From: DYGA01 sp964540695
GTDB lineage: Bacteria > Patescibacteriota > Patescibacteriia > S139-126
Direction: 5' to 3'
NCBI GenBank assembly: GCA_964540695.1
Contig: CAZINS010000004.1
Coordinates: 1 to 64,000, forward strand
DNA length: 64,000 nt
Positions 52,691-62,295 of the stretch are shown piece by piece. The first letter of the stretch is position 1; the number at the start of each line of letters is the position of its first letter. Below the pieces are notes generated by a model. That model was not told the DNA's origin. It searched no databases and was given only the letters and a program-made list of their open reading frames with translations. Both the position numbers and the translations under genes were made by a program.

Positions 52691-53608
52691 ATGAGAGTAT
52701 TGGTTACTGGTGGTGCAGGTTTTATTGGTTCGCATTTAGTTGACGAATTGATAATTCAGAAAAATCAAGTAGCGGTGGTTGATAATCTTTCTACAGGCAA
52801 GAAAGATTATTTGCCAAAAGAAGTTGATTTTTATCAATTTGATATAGCTGATCAAAGCAAGATAGAAAAAATTTTTCAAGAATTTAGACCCGAAATAGTC
52901 TATCATTTAGCTGCACAAAAAGATGTTCGTTTTTCTGTTGAACATCCTGATTTAGATGCCAAAATAAATATTTTAGGTTCTCTCAATTTAATAAAATTGT
53001 CAGCTGATTATAAGATAAAAAAATTTATTTTTGTTTCTAGCGGTGGCGCCATCTATGATGCCAATGATAACTTGCCGTTTACTGAAACCGCAAAACCAAT
53101 GCCATTATCACCTTATGGTTTGGCTAAATATACGATTGATTTATATTTAGAAATTTTTCAAAAATTAAATAATTTGCCATTTGTTAGTTTGCGACTAGCT
53201 AATGTTTACGGACCTAGGCAAGATCCTTTAGGTGAGGCCGGGGTGGTAGCTATTTTTTTTAATAAGTTAATTAAAAATGAAAAACCGCATTTAAATGGCG
53301 GTGGTTTACAAACTAGAGATTTTGTATATGTTAAAGATGTAGTTAAGGCTTTATTACAAGTAAGTCAGACAGATGTGATAGGAATATATAATATTGGTAC
53401 CGCTATACCAACTTGTATCGCTGATCTTTTAAAGTTACAACAGACCATCTGCGGTACTAATATAGAGCCAGAAATAAAACCAGCCATCGCTGGAGAAGTG
53501 ATGAAAAATGCTTTATCTTTTCAAAAAGCAAAAATAGATTTTTCTTGGCAACCGCAATATAATCTTAGTCAGGGTTTGAACGAAACGTTTAATTGGTTTA
53601 AAAGTTAG
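52691..53608 (+). CDS. NAD-dependent nucleotide-sugar epimerase (GalE-like)
   Basis: 305 residues. TGGAGFIGSHL binds NAD; VSSGGAIYD and YGLAKY (Tyr-x3-Lys) supply catalysis; RLANVYGPRQDP is typical of bacterial UDP-sugar 4-epimerases. It would interconvert UDP-Glc/UDP-Gal or the GlcNAc forms, supplying the following glycosyltransferases. Thirty-six bases after the UXS-like gene; the GT2 gene starts four bases after its stop. Confidence 0.8.
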   Translation: MRVLVTGGAGFIGSHLVDELIIQKNQVAVVDNLSTGKKDYLPKEVDFYQFDIADQSKIEKIFQEFRPEIVYHLAAQKDVRFSVEHPDLDAKINILGSLNLIKLSADYKIKKFIFVSSGGAIYDANDNLPFTETAKPMPLSPYGLAKYTIDLYLEIFQKLNNLPFVSLRLANVYGPRQDPLGEAGVVAIFFNKLIKNEKPHLNGGGLQTRDFVYVKDVVKALLQVSQTDVIGIYNIGTAIPTCIADLLKLQQTICGTNIEPEIKPAIAGEVMKNALSFQKAKIDFSWQPQYNLSQGLNETFNWFKS

Positions 53609-53612
53609 TACT

Positions 53613-54278
53613 ATGAAAATATATATTGTTATTCCTGCCTTCAATGAAGCACAACACATAAATAAAGTTATAAAAGATTTAAAAGATAATGGTTATGAGA
53701 ATATAGTTGTGGTCGATGACGGTTCAGTAGATGATACCTATCAGCAAGCTAAAAATAACCAAGTTGAGGTTCTACAACATGTAGTTAATCGTGGCATGGG
53801 CGCTGCTTTGCAAACCGGTAATAGTTTTGCTTTATGGCAAGGAGCAGAAGTTATAGTTCATTTTGATGCTGATGGACAAATGTTAGCCAGTGATATTAAA
53901 GCCATGGTTGATCCCATTATCAACAATCAAGTTGATGTTACTTTAGGTAGTCGTTTTCTTAGTGCGAGAGACGAAATGCCTTGGTCAAAAAAATATTTGA
54001 TTCAGCCATTAGCCAAAGTAATAAATTATTTTTTTACCAAATTGTGGTTAACAGATGCTCATAACGGATTTCGCGCATTATCTGCAAGTGCTGCTAAAAA
54101 AATTCAAGTAACTCAAGACCGAATGGCTCACAACACAGAAATAGTAGAAAAAATTAAAAAAAATAATTTAAAATACCGAGAAATTCCTGTGACTATCAAA
54201 TATTATGAATATGGTCAGTCATTAGGTGGGGGATTTAAAATTTTGCGCGATTTATTATTAGGTAAATTAATACGTTAG
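53613..54278 (+). CDS. GT2-family glycosyltransferase (DPM1-like)
   Basis: 221 residues, soluble, GT-A fold. IPAFNEAQHINKVI, VVDDGSVDDTY and HFDADGQM (DxD) are clear. The size and RGMGAALQTG match dolichol-phosphate-mannose-synthase-like enzymes that load a sugar on a polyprenyl phosphate. Immediately followed by a DUF2304 protein, a recurrent partner of such GT2s. Donor unknown. Confidence 0.88.
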   Translation: MKIYIVIPAFNEAQHINKVIKDLKDNGYENIVVVDDGSVDDTYQQAKNNQVEVLQHVVNRGMGAALQTGNSFALWQGAEVIVHFDADGQMLASDIKAMVDPIINNQVDVTLGSRFLSARDEMPWSKKYLIQPLAKVINYFFTKLWLTDAHNGFRALSASAAKKIQVTQDRMAHNTEIVEKIKKNNLKYREIPVTIKYYEYGQSLGGGFKILRDLLLGKLIR

Positions 54279-54280
54279 CT

Positions 54281-54628
54281 ATGAATATTATTCAATACAT
54301 TTTATTATTGCTAGTCATTTTTGTAATTTACCGAATTTGGCTACGTTGGCGCAATCACGATATTAGCAGACGCGAGTGGTTGAGTTGGAGTTTATTTTGG
54401 TTTTTGGCCGGTGGAGCGGTGCTGTTACCTAAAACAACTGACCTCGTAGCTAGTAAATTAGGCTTAGCCTCAGGACGCGGAGTTGACATGATAGTATATA
54501 TTTCTATCCCTTTGCTTTTTTATGTATTTTTTCGGCTGTTAGTAAAAATTGATAATCTTGAACAAAACATTACAAAAATAACTAGACATTTAGCCTTAAA
54601 AGATAGGCAAGAAAAAAAAGAAGAATAA
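54281..54628 (+). CDS. DUF2304-family membrane protein
   Basis: 115 residues with spans at about 4-20, 35-50 and 70-90 and a charged coiled C-terminus. The block SRREWLSWSLFWFLAGGAVLLP fits DUF2304. It starts two bases after the GT2 stop. In many genomes DUF2304 sits beside a GT2 of this type and may anchor it or assist lipid-sugar transfer; the role is not established. Confidence 0.75.
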   Translation: MNIIQYILLLLVIFVIYRIWLRWRNHDISRREWLSWSLFWFLAGGAVLLPKTTDLVASKLGLASGRGVDMIVYISIPLLFYVFFRLLVKIDNLEQNITKITRHLALKDRQEKKEE

Positions 54629-54631
54629 ATT

Positions 54632-55666
54632 ATGGTTCAAGTCGCTGTAATTATTGTTACTTATAACAACCGTTCACAAATAACGGATTGTTTGCGTACC
54701 GCCCAAATGCAAAGTTATCAAAAGAATTTTCAAATTGTGGTGGTTGATAATGGGTCAACCGATGGTACGCAAGTAATTGTAAAAAATAATTTCCCCCAAG
54801 TAGTTTTGATTAATAATAAAAACGATGGTTATGCCGGTGGAAATAATATAGGAATAAAATGGGCTCAAGAAAATGGTTACAATACTTTTGTCTTACTCAA
54901 TCCTGATATGGAAGTAGATATTGATTGGTTAAAAGAACTGGTTAACATTGCCGAACTAGAAAAATCTGCCGGTATAGTACAATCAAAAGTACTCTTTTTC
55001 AACGAAAAATATAGAGTTAATAGTATTGGTAACCCTTTACATTTTGTAGGTTTTTCTTGGTCAGGTGGTTTTAAAAATTTAAGTAGTCGTTATTTAGAAC
55101 CAATGCCGGTTATGATTGCTTCAGGCAGTAGCCTGTTAATTAAAAATGAAGTCATAGATAAAATAGGTTATTTTGATGAAAAATTTTTTATGTATCACGA
55201 AGATGTAGATTTCAGTTGGCGCGCAAGGTTAGCCGGTTATGAGATTTATTTAGCTCCATTGTCTAAAGTTTTTCATAAATATTCTTTTTCTTTTGGTACT
55301 AAGAAATTTTATTATGCCGAGCGTAATCGTTTAGCGGTAATTTTTACTTATTATAAATTTTTAACTTTAATTTTATTATTACCTTTTATTTTATTTACTG
55401 AAATTGCCATGTTGTTTTATGCTATTTTTACTGGTTGGACGAAATATAAGTTGTTTTCTTGGGGAGGTTTTTTATTGTTGTTGCCACATATTATAAGTAA
55501 AAGATTTAAGCAAAAAGAATATCGTCTTTTAACTGATAATAAAATTTTGCATTTGATGACATCTAAACTTGATTTTGAGGCTTTAAATAGCCCCATGATA
55601 AATTATTTATACAACCCATTGGCCAAATTTTATTTTATAATTATAAAACTCATAGTTAAATGGTAA
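54632..55666 (+). CDS. GT2-family glycosyltransferase, rhamnosyltransferase-like
   Basis: 344 residues. GT-A core: IVTYNNRSQITDCL, VVDNGSTDGT, NNKNDGYAGGNNIGI and LLNPDME as the DxD equivalent, plus FFMYHEDVDFSWRARLAGYE, the catalytic base region of WcaA/RfbF-type enzymes. Two membrane segments near the C-terminus (about 243-275) tether it. Rhamnose is plausible because rmlC- and rmlB-like genes lie further along. Three bases after the DUF2304 gene. Confidence 0.86.
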   Translation: MVQVAVIIVTYNNRSQITDCLRTAQMQSYQKNFQIVVVDNGSTDGTQVIVKNNFPQVVLINNKNDGYAGGNNIGIKWAQENGYNTFVLLNPDMEVDIDWLKELVNIAELEKSAGIVQSKVLFFNEKYRVNSIGNPLHFVGFSWSGGFKNLSSRYLEPMPVMIASGSSLLIKNEVIDKIGYFDEKFFMYHEDVDFSWRARLAGYEIYLAPLSKVFHKYSFSFGTKKFYYAERNRLAVIFTYYKFLTLILLLPFILFTEIAMLFYAIFTGWTKYKLFSWGGFLLLLPHIISKRFKQKEYRLLTDNKILHLMTSKLDFEALNSPMINYLYNPLAKFYFIIIKLIVKW

Positions 55667-55670
55667 TTAT

Positions 55671-56768
55671 ATGAAAATTGCTCAAGTGACAGCTGTTTTT
55701 CCTCCTTATCGGGGAGGGATAGGTCAGGTAGCTTGGCAATATGCCAAAGGTTTGGACGATTTAAAAGAAAAAGTAGAAGTTTTTACAGTTGATTATGGTT
55801 TAAAACAAGATTATAAATTTGCCTGTCATTTTTTAAAAGCTTGGCCTCATTGGGGTAAAGCAGGTTTTTGTCCACAATTGTTATGGCGTTTGGATAACTT
55901 TGATGTTGTCCAACTTCATTATCCAGCTTTTGGACTGGCTGAAGTTACTAGTTTTTGGCGCTATCTAAATAAAAATAAAAAACTCATTCTTTTTTATCAT
56001 CATGATTTAGTGGGTAGAGGTATTTTGGGAAAATTTTTTTGGATCTATCAAAAATTAATTTTACCACTGATTTTGGATATAGCAGATGTTATTTTAGTTT
56101 CTTCATTGGATTATGTTGAAAATAGTGAAATAAAAAAATATTATATTAAACATCAAGAAAAATTTGTAGCCTTGCCTTTTGGAGCTGATGATATTTTTTC
56201 AACAAAACAAGAAAAAAAATCAAATTATAAAAATATTTTATTTGTTGGCGGTCTTGATAGAAATCACTATTTTAAAGGCGTTGATAAATTGATCAGAGCT
56301 TGTAGCCACTTGACCACCAAAGATTGGCAATTAACTATTGTTGGTAGTGGTGAGTTAATGCCAGTTTATAAAAATTTAGCTACAGAGTTAAAAATTAATG
56401 ATAAAATTATTTTTACTGGTAAGCAAACAGATAAGGAACTGGTAAAATTATACCAAAATGCTTACATTTTTTGTCTGCCTAGTGTTGATAAGACCGAAGC
56501 TTTCGGCATTGTACTTTTAGAAGCCATGGCTTGTGGCACTCCTGTGATTGCCAGTAATTTACCCGGGGTCAGGGCAGTGGTTAAAGAGAACGAAACTGGT
56601 TTATTGGTAACCCCTGGTAATGTTGATGATTTAACATCTAAATTGGATTTAATGTTGCAGGATGAAAATAAACAAAAAATATTTGGTCAAAATGCTTGTC
56701 AAGTTGTAGAGGAGTTTTATCGTTGGCCAAAAATAATAAAAAAATTGAGAGATATTTATTATGTTTAG
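55671..56768 (+). CDS. GT4-family glycosyltransferase
   Basis: 365 residues, GT-B. N-terminal VFPPYRGGIGQVAWQYAKGL with the Gly-rich acceptor loop; HHDLVGRG; donor half FVGGLDRNHYFKGVDKLI, and LPSVDKTEAFGIVLLEAMACG with the conserved Glu-x7-Glu. Likely mannosyl- or glucosyltransferase in the same glycan. Overlaps the next gene by eight bases. Confidence 0.88.
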   Translation: MKIAQVTAVFPPYRGGIGQVAWQYAKGLDDLKEKVEVFTVDYGLKQDYKFACHFLKAWPHWGKAGFCPQLLWRLDNFDVVQLHYPAFGLAEVTSFWRYLNKNKKLILFYHHDLVGRGILGKFFWIYQKLILPLILDIADVILVSSLDYVENSEIKKYYIKHQEKFVALPFGADDIFSTKQEKKSNYKNILFVGGLDRNHYFKGVDKLIRACSHLTTKDWQLTIVGSGELMPVYKNLATELKINDKIIFTGKQTDKELVKLYQNAYIFCLPSVDKTEAFGIVLLEAMACGTPVIASNLPGVRAVVKENETGLLVTPGNVDDLTSKLDLMLQDENKQKIFGQNACQVVEEFYRWPKIIKKLRDIYYV

Positions 56769-58989
56769 TAAACTTTTGTCTTTGGCAAAAATTAAAAGAA
56801 AATATATCAATATCATTTATTGGTTAAATTTTATTTTTTTAGGAATAAATATTTATTGGCAACAAAGTTCCTTTTTAAATCTATGTTTATTTACAATATT
56901 TTTTATTTTAACAGGATATTATGCGGGTTTATATGCTAATAATCTATTGAAATTAAACAAATTTAAATCACTTGTTTTTGGTTATTTAATTTTTATTTAT
57001 TTGTTGAGTTTTACGGTGGCTATATTTGTAAATTTTTATAAATATAGCGATTTATTTTCTTTTTTCTCAATAGTAATTATTGGCAGCATTATTTTTTTAG
57101 TTAGTAAAGATTTAGATTGGTTGGTTACTAAGTCAGTTAACCAACCAGGAGGAAATCATGTTAGACCGCCATTTTATTTGACATATCTTTTGCCACTATT
57201 GATGATCGGAGGAACTTTGATGTTATTATCCTCTAGAACAGGGGAATATATCATTACGCCTTGGCAAGTTATACCCAAACTTTATGTCTATATTTTTTTA
57301 TTGGTAACATTTACCATTGGTGTTTTAATTTTTACTAAATTAAAAACAGGTTTTCTTATATTTTTAATAATACTACATTCTTATTTTTTACATGCTTATT
57401 TACCTTTGGTTTATGAAACAGGTTTTGGAGGAGATAAATGGCGTCATTTAGCTTCAGAGAAATATTTAACTACCGGTAAGGTATATAGCCCTAGTTTAAT
57501 CGGCGAACCTTTACGATTGATGTCATTAGGACCTTGGCAGGTTCCAGAAGTACTTTTTGCTGGTAATAAGACTTCATATGGTAATCAATGGGGATTAACA
57601 TTATTATTGAGTAATTTTTTAGCAATTGATATTTTTTGGGTAGACTATTGGTTAATTTTTATTTTATGGTCTTTTTTTATCCCTTTACTTTTATATCAAC
57701 TAGCTGGTTTTATTTACCAATCAACTAAATTCAGATTGTTAGTCGCATTTTTACCTACCATATTTTATACTTTGCAAGTGTTTGGTGCTATCACTATTCC
57801 GGTTTCTTTGGGGGTAATATTTTTTCTGGCTGTATTATATTTATGGCTTTATTATTTACAAACACAAGACAAAAAAGTTAGAAACTTAGCACTGGTATTT
57901 ACAGTTCTTATGTACTTTGGTTATGTATTGTATTTTATTGTTATGATGGTGATGGCAGTTGGTTTTTTGATTTGGGGAGAAATAAATAATAAACTATGGC
58001 GAAGAATATTATTAACTTTAATTATATTATTTGCGTGTTTAGTAGTTCCAACTATGGAAATAATAATGGGTTATGGTTCATTAAAATCCGATTTAACCAA
58101 CCCTCAAACTATTTTTTCACAAACAGCTGATGCTTTTGGTACTTTAACAGGTATTGTTGCTTTTATACCTAGACCAACCCATATTGATCAAGGTAATTGG
58201 CTTTACAATCAAACCAGACAAACTCAAAGTCAAGCATCATTATTTAATCTTAGATTATTACCTCTAATTTTTACTGGTTTAGTGTGGTTGTTAGCTTTAT
58301 TGGGTATACAAAAAATTAGGAAGTTACCGGAAAAAAAATTTGCTTGGTTTATATTCTGGTCTTTGGTAGTAATGGTATTTAGTTATATTTTTTCGTGGTA
58401 TTTTATGGATGGTAATCATATTTTAGCAAGGAGACTCGATGTTACTATAACTTTTTTTTGGTTGATATTGATAGCTCTAGGAATTTTTTATCTTTTGGAA
58501 GATGTATTACCCCGAGTTGATAATTTTATAAAAGTTTATAGTTTGGTAATTTTTATTTCATTGTTAGCAGCCTCGACTTATACTTCAGGACCGGTTTTGG
58601 AGGTAGTGACCGCAGATGAAGTAAAAGCTGCACATTATGTTTGGGAGAGGATTGATAAAGAAAATAATTATTGCGTAGTTGCCAATACCTGGCCACTATT
58701 GGGTTTGGAGTATGTGTCAGCCCGTGAGATTATAGCGGGGGGTTTTCCGGTATATTTAGAATATGCCCAACCAGAGAGAGTAAAAATTTTTGAAGGGTTG
58801 ATTCGTAAACCACTGGCTGATGATTGGTTAGCAAAAGCCTTTAATGTTACGGGAGCAAAAGAATGCTGGTATCTGACCGAGAGACGTTGGCAGTCTGATA
58901 CGGTGTGGGAACAAAATTTGCAAATTTTTGGTCAACCTCAAGCACAAATTGGTAAAGTTTATATTTGGCAAATAAAAACAGAGAATTAA
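56761..58989 (+). CDS. Polytopic GT-C-like membrane protein
   Basis: 742 residues with about 13 membrane spans over 1-610 and a soluble C-terminal domain. The loop after the fifth or sixth span contains FGGDKWRHLASEKYL, an Asp- and His-containing motif in the place of the catalytic Asp of lipid-sugar-dependent GT-C enzymes. A Wzy-type polymerase or an oligosaccharide transferase is an alternative. It is the last gene in the forward glycan run. Confidence 0.62.
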   Translation: MFSKLLSLAKIKRKYINIIYWLNFIFLGINIYWQQSSFLNLCLFTIFFILTGYYAGLYANNLLKLNKFKSLVFGYLIFIYLLSFTVAIFVNFYKYSDLFSFFSIVIIGSIIFLVSKDLDWLVTKSVNQPGGNHVRPPFYLTYLLPLLMIGGTLMLLSSRTGEYIITPWQVIPKLYVYIFLLVTFTIGVLIFTKLKTGFLIFLIILHSYFLHAYLPLVYETGFGGDKWRHLASEKYLTTGKVYSPSLIGEPLRLMSLGPWQVPEVLFAGNKTSYGNQWGLTLLLSNFLAIDIFWVDYWLIFILWSFFIPLLLYQLAGFIYQSTKFRLLVAFLPTIFYTLQVFGAITIPVSLGVIFFLAVLYLWLYYLQTQDKKVRNLALVFTVLMYFGYVLYFIVMMVMAVGFLIWGEINNKLWRRILLTLIILFACLVVPTMEIIMGYGSLKSDLTNPQTIFSQTADAFGTLTGIVAFIPRPTHIDQGNWLYNQTRQTQSQASLFNLRLLPLIFTGLVWLLALLGIQKIRKLPEKKFAWFIFWSLVVMVFSYIFSWYFMDGNHILARRLDVTITFFWLILIALGIFYLLEDVLPRVDNFIKVYSLVIFISLLAASTYTSGPVLEVVTADEVKAAHYVWERIDKENNYCVVANTWPLLGLEYVSAREIIAGGFPVYLEYAQPERVKIFEGLIRKPLADDWLAKAFNVTGAKECWYLTERRWQSDTVWEQNLQIFGQPQAQIGKVYIWQIKTEN

Positions 58990-59051
58990 TTTCTCCAAAA
59001 AAATTAATCCTATAATTGGCTGGATAAATACTTTTGTTTGAATTTATCAAT

Positions 59052-59076
59052 AGTCGTTTAAGTAAGCGACTTTTTT
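59052..59076. terminator. Terminator between convergent genes, covering a stop codon
   Basis: AGTCG / CGACT stem, extendable by a G-U and A-T pairs, followed by TTTTTT on the plus strand. The loop contains the minus-strand stop codon 59058-59060 of the GT2 gene. Confidence 0.7.
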
Positions 59077-60068
59077 GGTAAATAATCAGGGTCGATTATT
59101 TTTTTAGTAATAAAAGGTTTGATATCCACGATTTGTTGTGATTGGATATATACTCTCTTTTTTTTAAATTTTTTTAAATTTTTTAAAGCATAATAAAAGG
59201 CCGAAACGTAAACTTTTAATTGTCGCCGTTTGATAGAGTTTACTTTAATTATAATTTGACCCAACAAGACAAATAGACCATATTGCCACCAGAGTTTACT
59301 AGGTAAATTTTTGTATAAACAAAAAATTAAGTTACGATAAGTATGATAAACAGCAAAATCTGACATAACCGAAGTAGAAGCGGAGCCTTTATGTAGACAT
59401 ATAGCATTATCAGCTAGGCTAGCAGAAAAACCCAATAATCTTGCTCTAAAACCTAAATCAAAATCTTCAGCGTAGGCAAAAAAACTAGAGTCAAAATAGT
59501 CATAAATAATACGCGATTCAAACCCAGTTGAAATTTGTTTTTCTTCTTTGGTTTTTTCCAATAATTCTCGGCTATATAGAGCTGCGCCGGCCGAAGGACA
59601 AAAAAGCAGTTTATCATTTGTTTTAATATTGAAAGTAAGTCCAGACATCATAAGTTCTATCCCTAAGCAATCTACTTTATCTGGTTGGTCCATTTTCATC
59701 ATTGTAGCTTGTGTCATAGCTGAATTATTTTTTTGAGCATGACTAGTTAAGTTTGCTAAAAAATTTTTACTAACAGTGGTGTCATTATTTAAAGTTAAAA
59801 TATAATCTATTTTAGTATCTTTTAAGGCTTGTCTAATATTAAAATTATTGCCTTCTGCAAAACCTTTATTTTCCGTTTCAATATTAATAATTATTTTAGG
59901 CCATTTAGAAAAGAGATTGTTTAGAGTAATTTCATCTTCACGACTAGCGCCTTGAATTAATAAATAAACTATAAAATTTTGATAGGTTTGTTGTTGTAAA
60001 GAAGTTAAACAGTTGATAGTTAGTTTAACGTCTCGGTAATGTAAAATGGAGATACCAATTTTTGACAT
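59058..60068 (-). CDS. GT2-family glycosyltransferase
   Basis: 336 residues. GISILHYRDVKLTINCLTSL, NKGFAEGNNFNIRQAL and TLNNDTTVSKNF (NDT in the DxD place), then FFAYAEDFDLGFRARLLGF, mark a WbbL/rhamnosyltransferase-like GT-A enzyme. One hydrophobic segment (about 262-280) near the end. Transcribed with the flippase, one base apart, on the minus strand. Confidence 0.85.
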   Translation of the reverse strand: MSKIGISILHYRDVKLTINCLTSLQQQTYQNFIVYLLIQGASREDEITLNNLFSKWPKIIINIETENKGFAEGNNFNIRQALKDTKIDYILTLNNDTTVSKNFLANLTSHAQKNNSAMTQATMMKMDQPDKVDCLGIELMMSGLTFNIKTNDKLLFCPSAGAALYSRELLEKTKEEKQISTGFESRIIYDYFDSSFFAYAEDFDLGFRARLLGFSASLADNAICLHKGSASTSVMSDFAVYHTYRNLIFCLYKNLPSKLWWQYGLFVLLGQIIIKVNSIKRRQLKVYVSAFYYALKNLKKFKKKRVYIQSQQIVDIKPFITKKIIDPDYLPKKSLT

Positions 60069-60069
60069 A

Positions 60070-61353
60070 TTATAAGGGTTTATTTATTTTTGGTTGCAAA
60101 GTAGTTTTAATTTGAACAAATTTTTTACTCAAGTAATATTCTACTAAAGCAAAAATTATAAGTCCAGTAATAATTTCTGTTAGTACTGTAGCCCAAGCAG
60201 CTCCGAGGTAAGAAAATTTTGGAATCCAATAAAAATTTAATCCAATATTGATAATTAGACCAAAGCCGGTGGCAACAGTGTAGGTAAGTTGTTTACCTAA
60301 AGCATTTAAAGTATAGAGCCAAACATGAGCTAAAAAGGAGAAAAATACAGCTAAAGCCAAAATATAAAATATATTAATTGCTGGTGTGAATTCAGCTCCA
60401 TAAATATAAATAATTAGCCATTTAGCAATTATGGCTGAAATACCTAAGATTATTAAGCCGGCACCAGTCATCAGATAGAGAGTTTTACGATAGAGTTTAC
60501 GACAAGCAGTTATTGATTCTTTAGCTAATTGGGATAATTTTGGATAAACAGACATAATTAAAATATATGCCACGAAAGTTAAAGAAAAAATAAGTAAATA
60601 GGCGGCGTTATATAAACCCGTAGCTTGGTCGTCTTTGATCATTGATAACATCACGGTATCAATGCGAAAATATATAATTACAAACATATTAGCTAGCGCT
60701 AGAGGCCAAGCTTGACGTAAAATATTTTTAATCATCGGACGATCCCATTGCCAGGTAAATGAAGTGAATTTTATTTTTATCAGAAGAATACTGACTATTA
60801 AAGCATAAACAGCTGCTATGAAATAAGACCAAACAATGGCATGTAACGACCCTTGATAGATTGACCAAGTTATTAATAGTAGCAGTATTAGATGCTGACT
60901 AATTTTAATAAATGCTTCGTATTTAAATTTTTCAAAGGCTCTAAAAACAGCTCTTAATAATTCTGCCAGGGTATAAACTATTAAGTAAGCCCCAGCTATA
61001 AGAATTAATTCTTTAATATACAGGGGTTTATTAAGCAGAAGGGTGCTTGCAACAATTAAAACATAGGTTAAAAATCCTAAAACAATTTTTAAAGAAAAAT
61101 AGTTGCTTAATATTTTTTTTGTATTTTCTTTATTTACACTAATATCACGGATAGCAATCATCGCTAAACCGAAATCTGCTATTACTTGCCAAATTTGAGC
61201 AAACGCTAAAATAAAAGCAAATTGTCCATAGATAGTTTGACCTAATTTTCTGGCTACCAAGACGCTAACTATAAAAAGAATTAGCATGGCTATGCCCTCA
61301 GATAAAGCTAAATATAAAGTATTTTTTTTCAAAATGTTTTTTAGTGATGCCAT
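60070..61353 (-). CDS. Polysaccharide flippase (Wzx-like, MOP superfamily)
   Basis: 427 residues and about 12 membrane spans. The N-terminal VLVARKLGQTIYGQFAFILA and the seventh-span region ANMFVIIYFRIDTVMLSMI are standard for Wzx/PST exporters. It would carry lipid-linked oligosaccharides to the outer face. It is distinct from MurJ at 16111. Single base before the GT2 gene; a promoter region shared with the divergent gene at 61423. Confidence 0.88.
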   Translation of the reverse strand: MASLKNILKKNTLYLALSEGIAMLILFIVSVLVARKLGQTIYGQFAFILAFAQIWQVIADFGLAMIAIRDISVNKENTKKILSNYFSLKIVLGFLTYVLIVASTLLLNKPLYIKELILIAGAYLIVYTLAELLRAVFRAFEKFKYEAFIKISQHLILLLLITWSIYQGSLHAIVWSYFIAAVYALIVSILLIKIKFTSFTWQWDRPMIKNILRQAWPLALANMFVIIYFRIDTVMLSMIKDDQATGLYNAAYLLIFSLTFVAYILIMSVYPKLSQLAKESITACRKLYRKTLYLMTGAGLIILGISAIIAKWLIIYIYGAEFTPAINIFYILALAVFFSFLAHVWLYTLNALGKQLTYTVATGFGLIINIGLNFYWIPKFSYLGAAWATVLTEIITGLIIFALVEYYLSKKFVQIKTTLQPKINKPL

Positions 61354-61407
61354 GTTTATATTGTACCAAGCTTTATTGGATTATGAAATGAAATAATAGT
61401 TAATATT

Positions 61408-61416
61408 TGCTATAAT
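61408..61416 (+). promoter_or_regulatory. Extended -10 promoter, probably leaderless
   Basis: TGCTATAAT (TATAAT at 61411-61416) with ATG 61423 six bases later, repeating the layout at 196-208. Confidence 0.5.
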
Positions 61417-61422
61417 TAAATT

Positions 61423-62292
61423 ATGAAAATAGACAAAGTAACAAAAATCATCAATTTGGCCATGATTATAATAGTTTTCATTTTTTTGTTTTTTTTAGTT
61501 TGGTACGATATAAATCCAAAAGGTCAAAGAAAGGTTATTCATACTTTTGACAAAACCAATAGTTTGATTAGAGGACCTTATCCAGATGATCGGTTGAATA
61601 ATCAAAAACAAGTAGGTAAAAATTATTGGGAAATAGCAATTGACCCAGTCTATTTTGATTTATATATACCAAGATTATATCAACGGATTAGTTTTTCAAC
61701 TATTTTTCAATTAGCTAATAATACAAATAATGATACCGTAATTGAATTAGGAGGTTTAGGCAGTGATCAAGGTTGGCAAGTAACCTTAAAACCTATCTAT
61801 AATTATAATTTAGAGAATTTAAAATTGGACTGTAAAAAATTTCCCTATAGTCCAGCAAATGACATTTCAGTTTGTGCGGGTAGGGAATCGTTACCAGTTG
61901 AACTAAATAATTGGTCGGAAATTTTAGAAAAATATCCAACAGCTGAATACGCTACTTATAATTTTTCTTCATCAAGATTGGCAGATTTAAATATAAAAAA
62001 GTGGGAACAAAATTTTACCAAGGAAGATTTTGATTTTTTGCTAACTACTTATCAACCAGTTGTAGATCTGGGTAATAATTGGAAAAAAGGTACGGCTGTA
62101 TTTTCTCCTGATGAATTATGGTTAGCTGGTCATATTTATAAATTTATTATTTCCGCGCCAGATCTAACTAAAAACAACCAGACTATATATTTGAAATCGG
62201 TAGAATTTTATTTAGAAAAAGAACCTATTACGCGACAAAATTTTAAAGATAAATTGTTACGGTTTTGGGAAAGATTTAAATTAAGATTTTAG
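61423..62292 (+). CDS. Membrane-anchored hypothetical protein (289 aa)
   Basis: An N-terminal span (about 8-29) and a beta-rich outer domain (about 40-270) that looks like a carbohydrate-binding or jelly-roll-type fold (for example TIFQLANNTNNDTVIELGGLG), although no family can be named. It probably starts leaderless. The 121-residue membrane protein follows after three bases, and the pair sits among glycan genes, suggesting a role at the cell surface. Confidence 0.58.
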   Translation: MKIDKVTKIINLAMIIIVFIFLFFLVWYDINPKGQRKVIHTFDKTNSLIRGPYPDDRLNNQKQVGKNYWEIAIDPVYFDLYIPRLYQRISFSTIFQLANNTNNDTVIELGGLGSDQGWQVTLKPIYNYNLENLKLDCKKFPYSPANDISVCAGRESLPVELNNWSEILEKYPTAEYATYNFSSSRLADLNIKKWEQNFTKEDFDFLLTTYQPVVDLGNNWKKGTAVFSPDELWLAGHIYKFIISAPDLTKNNQTIYLKSVEFYLEKEPITRQNFKDKLLRFWERFKLRF

Positions 62293-62295
62293 TTT

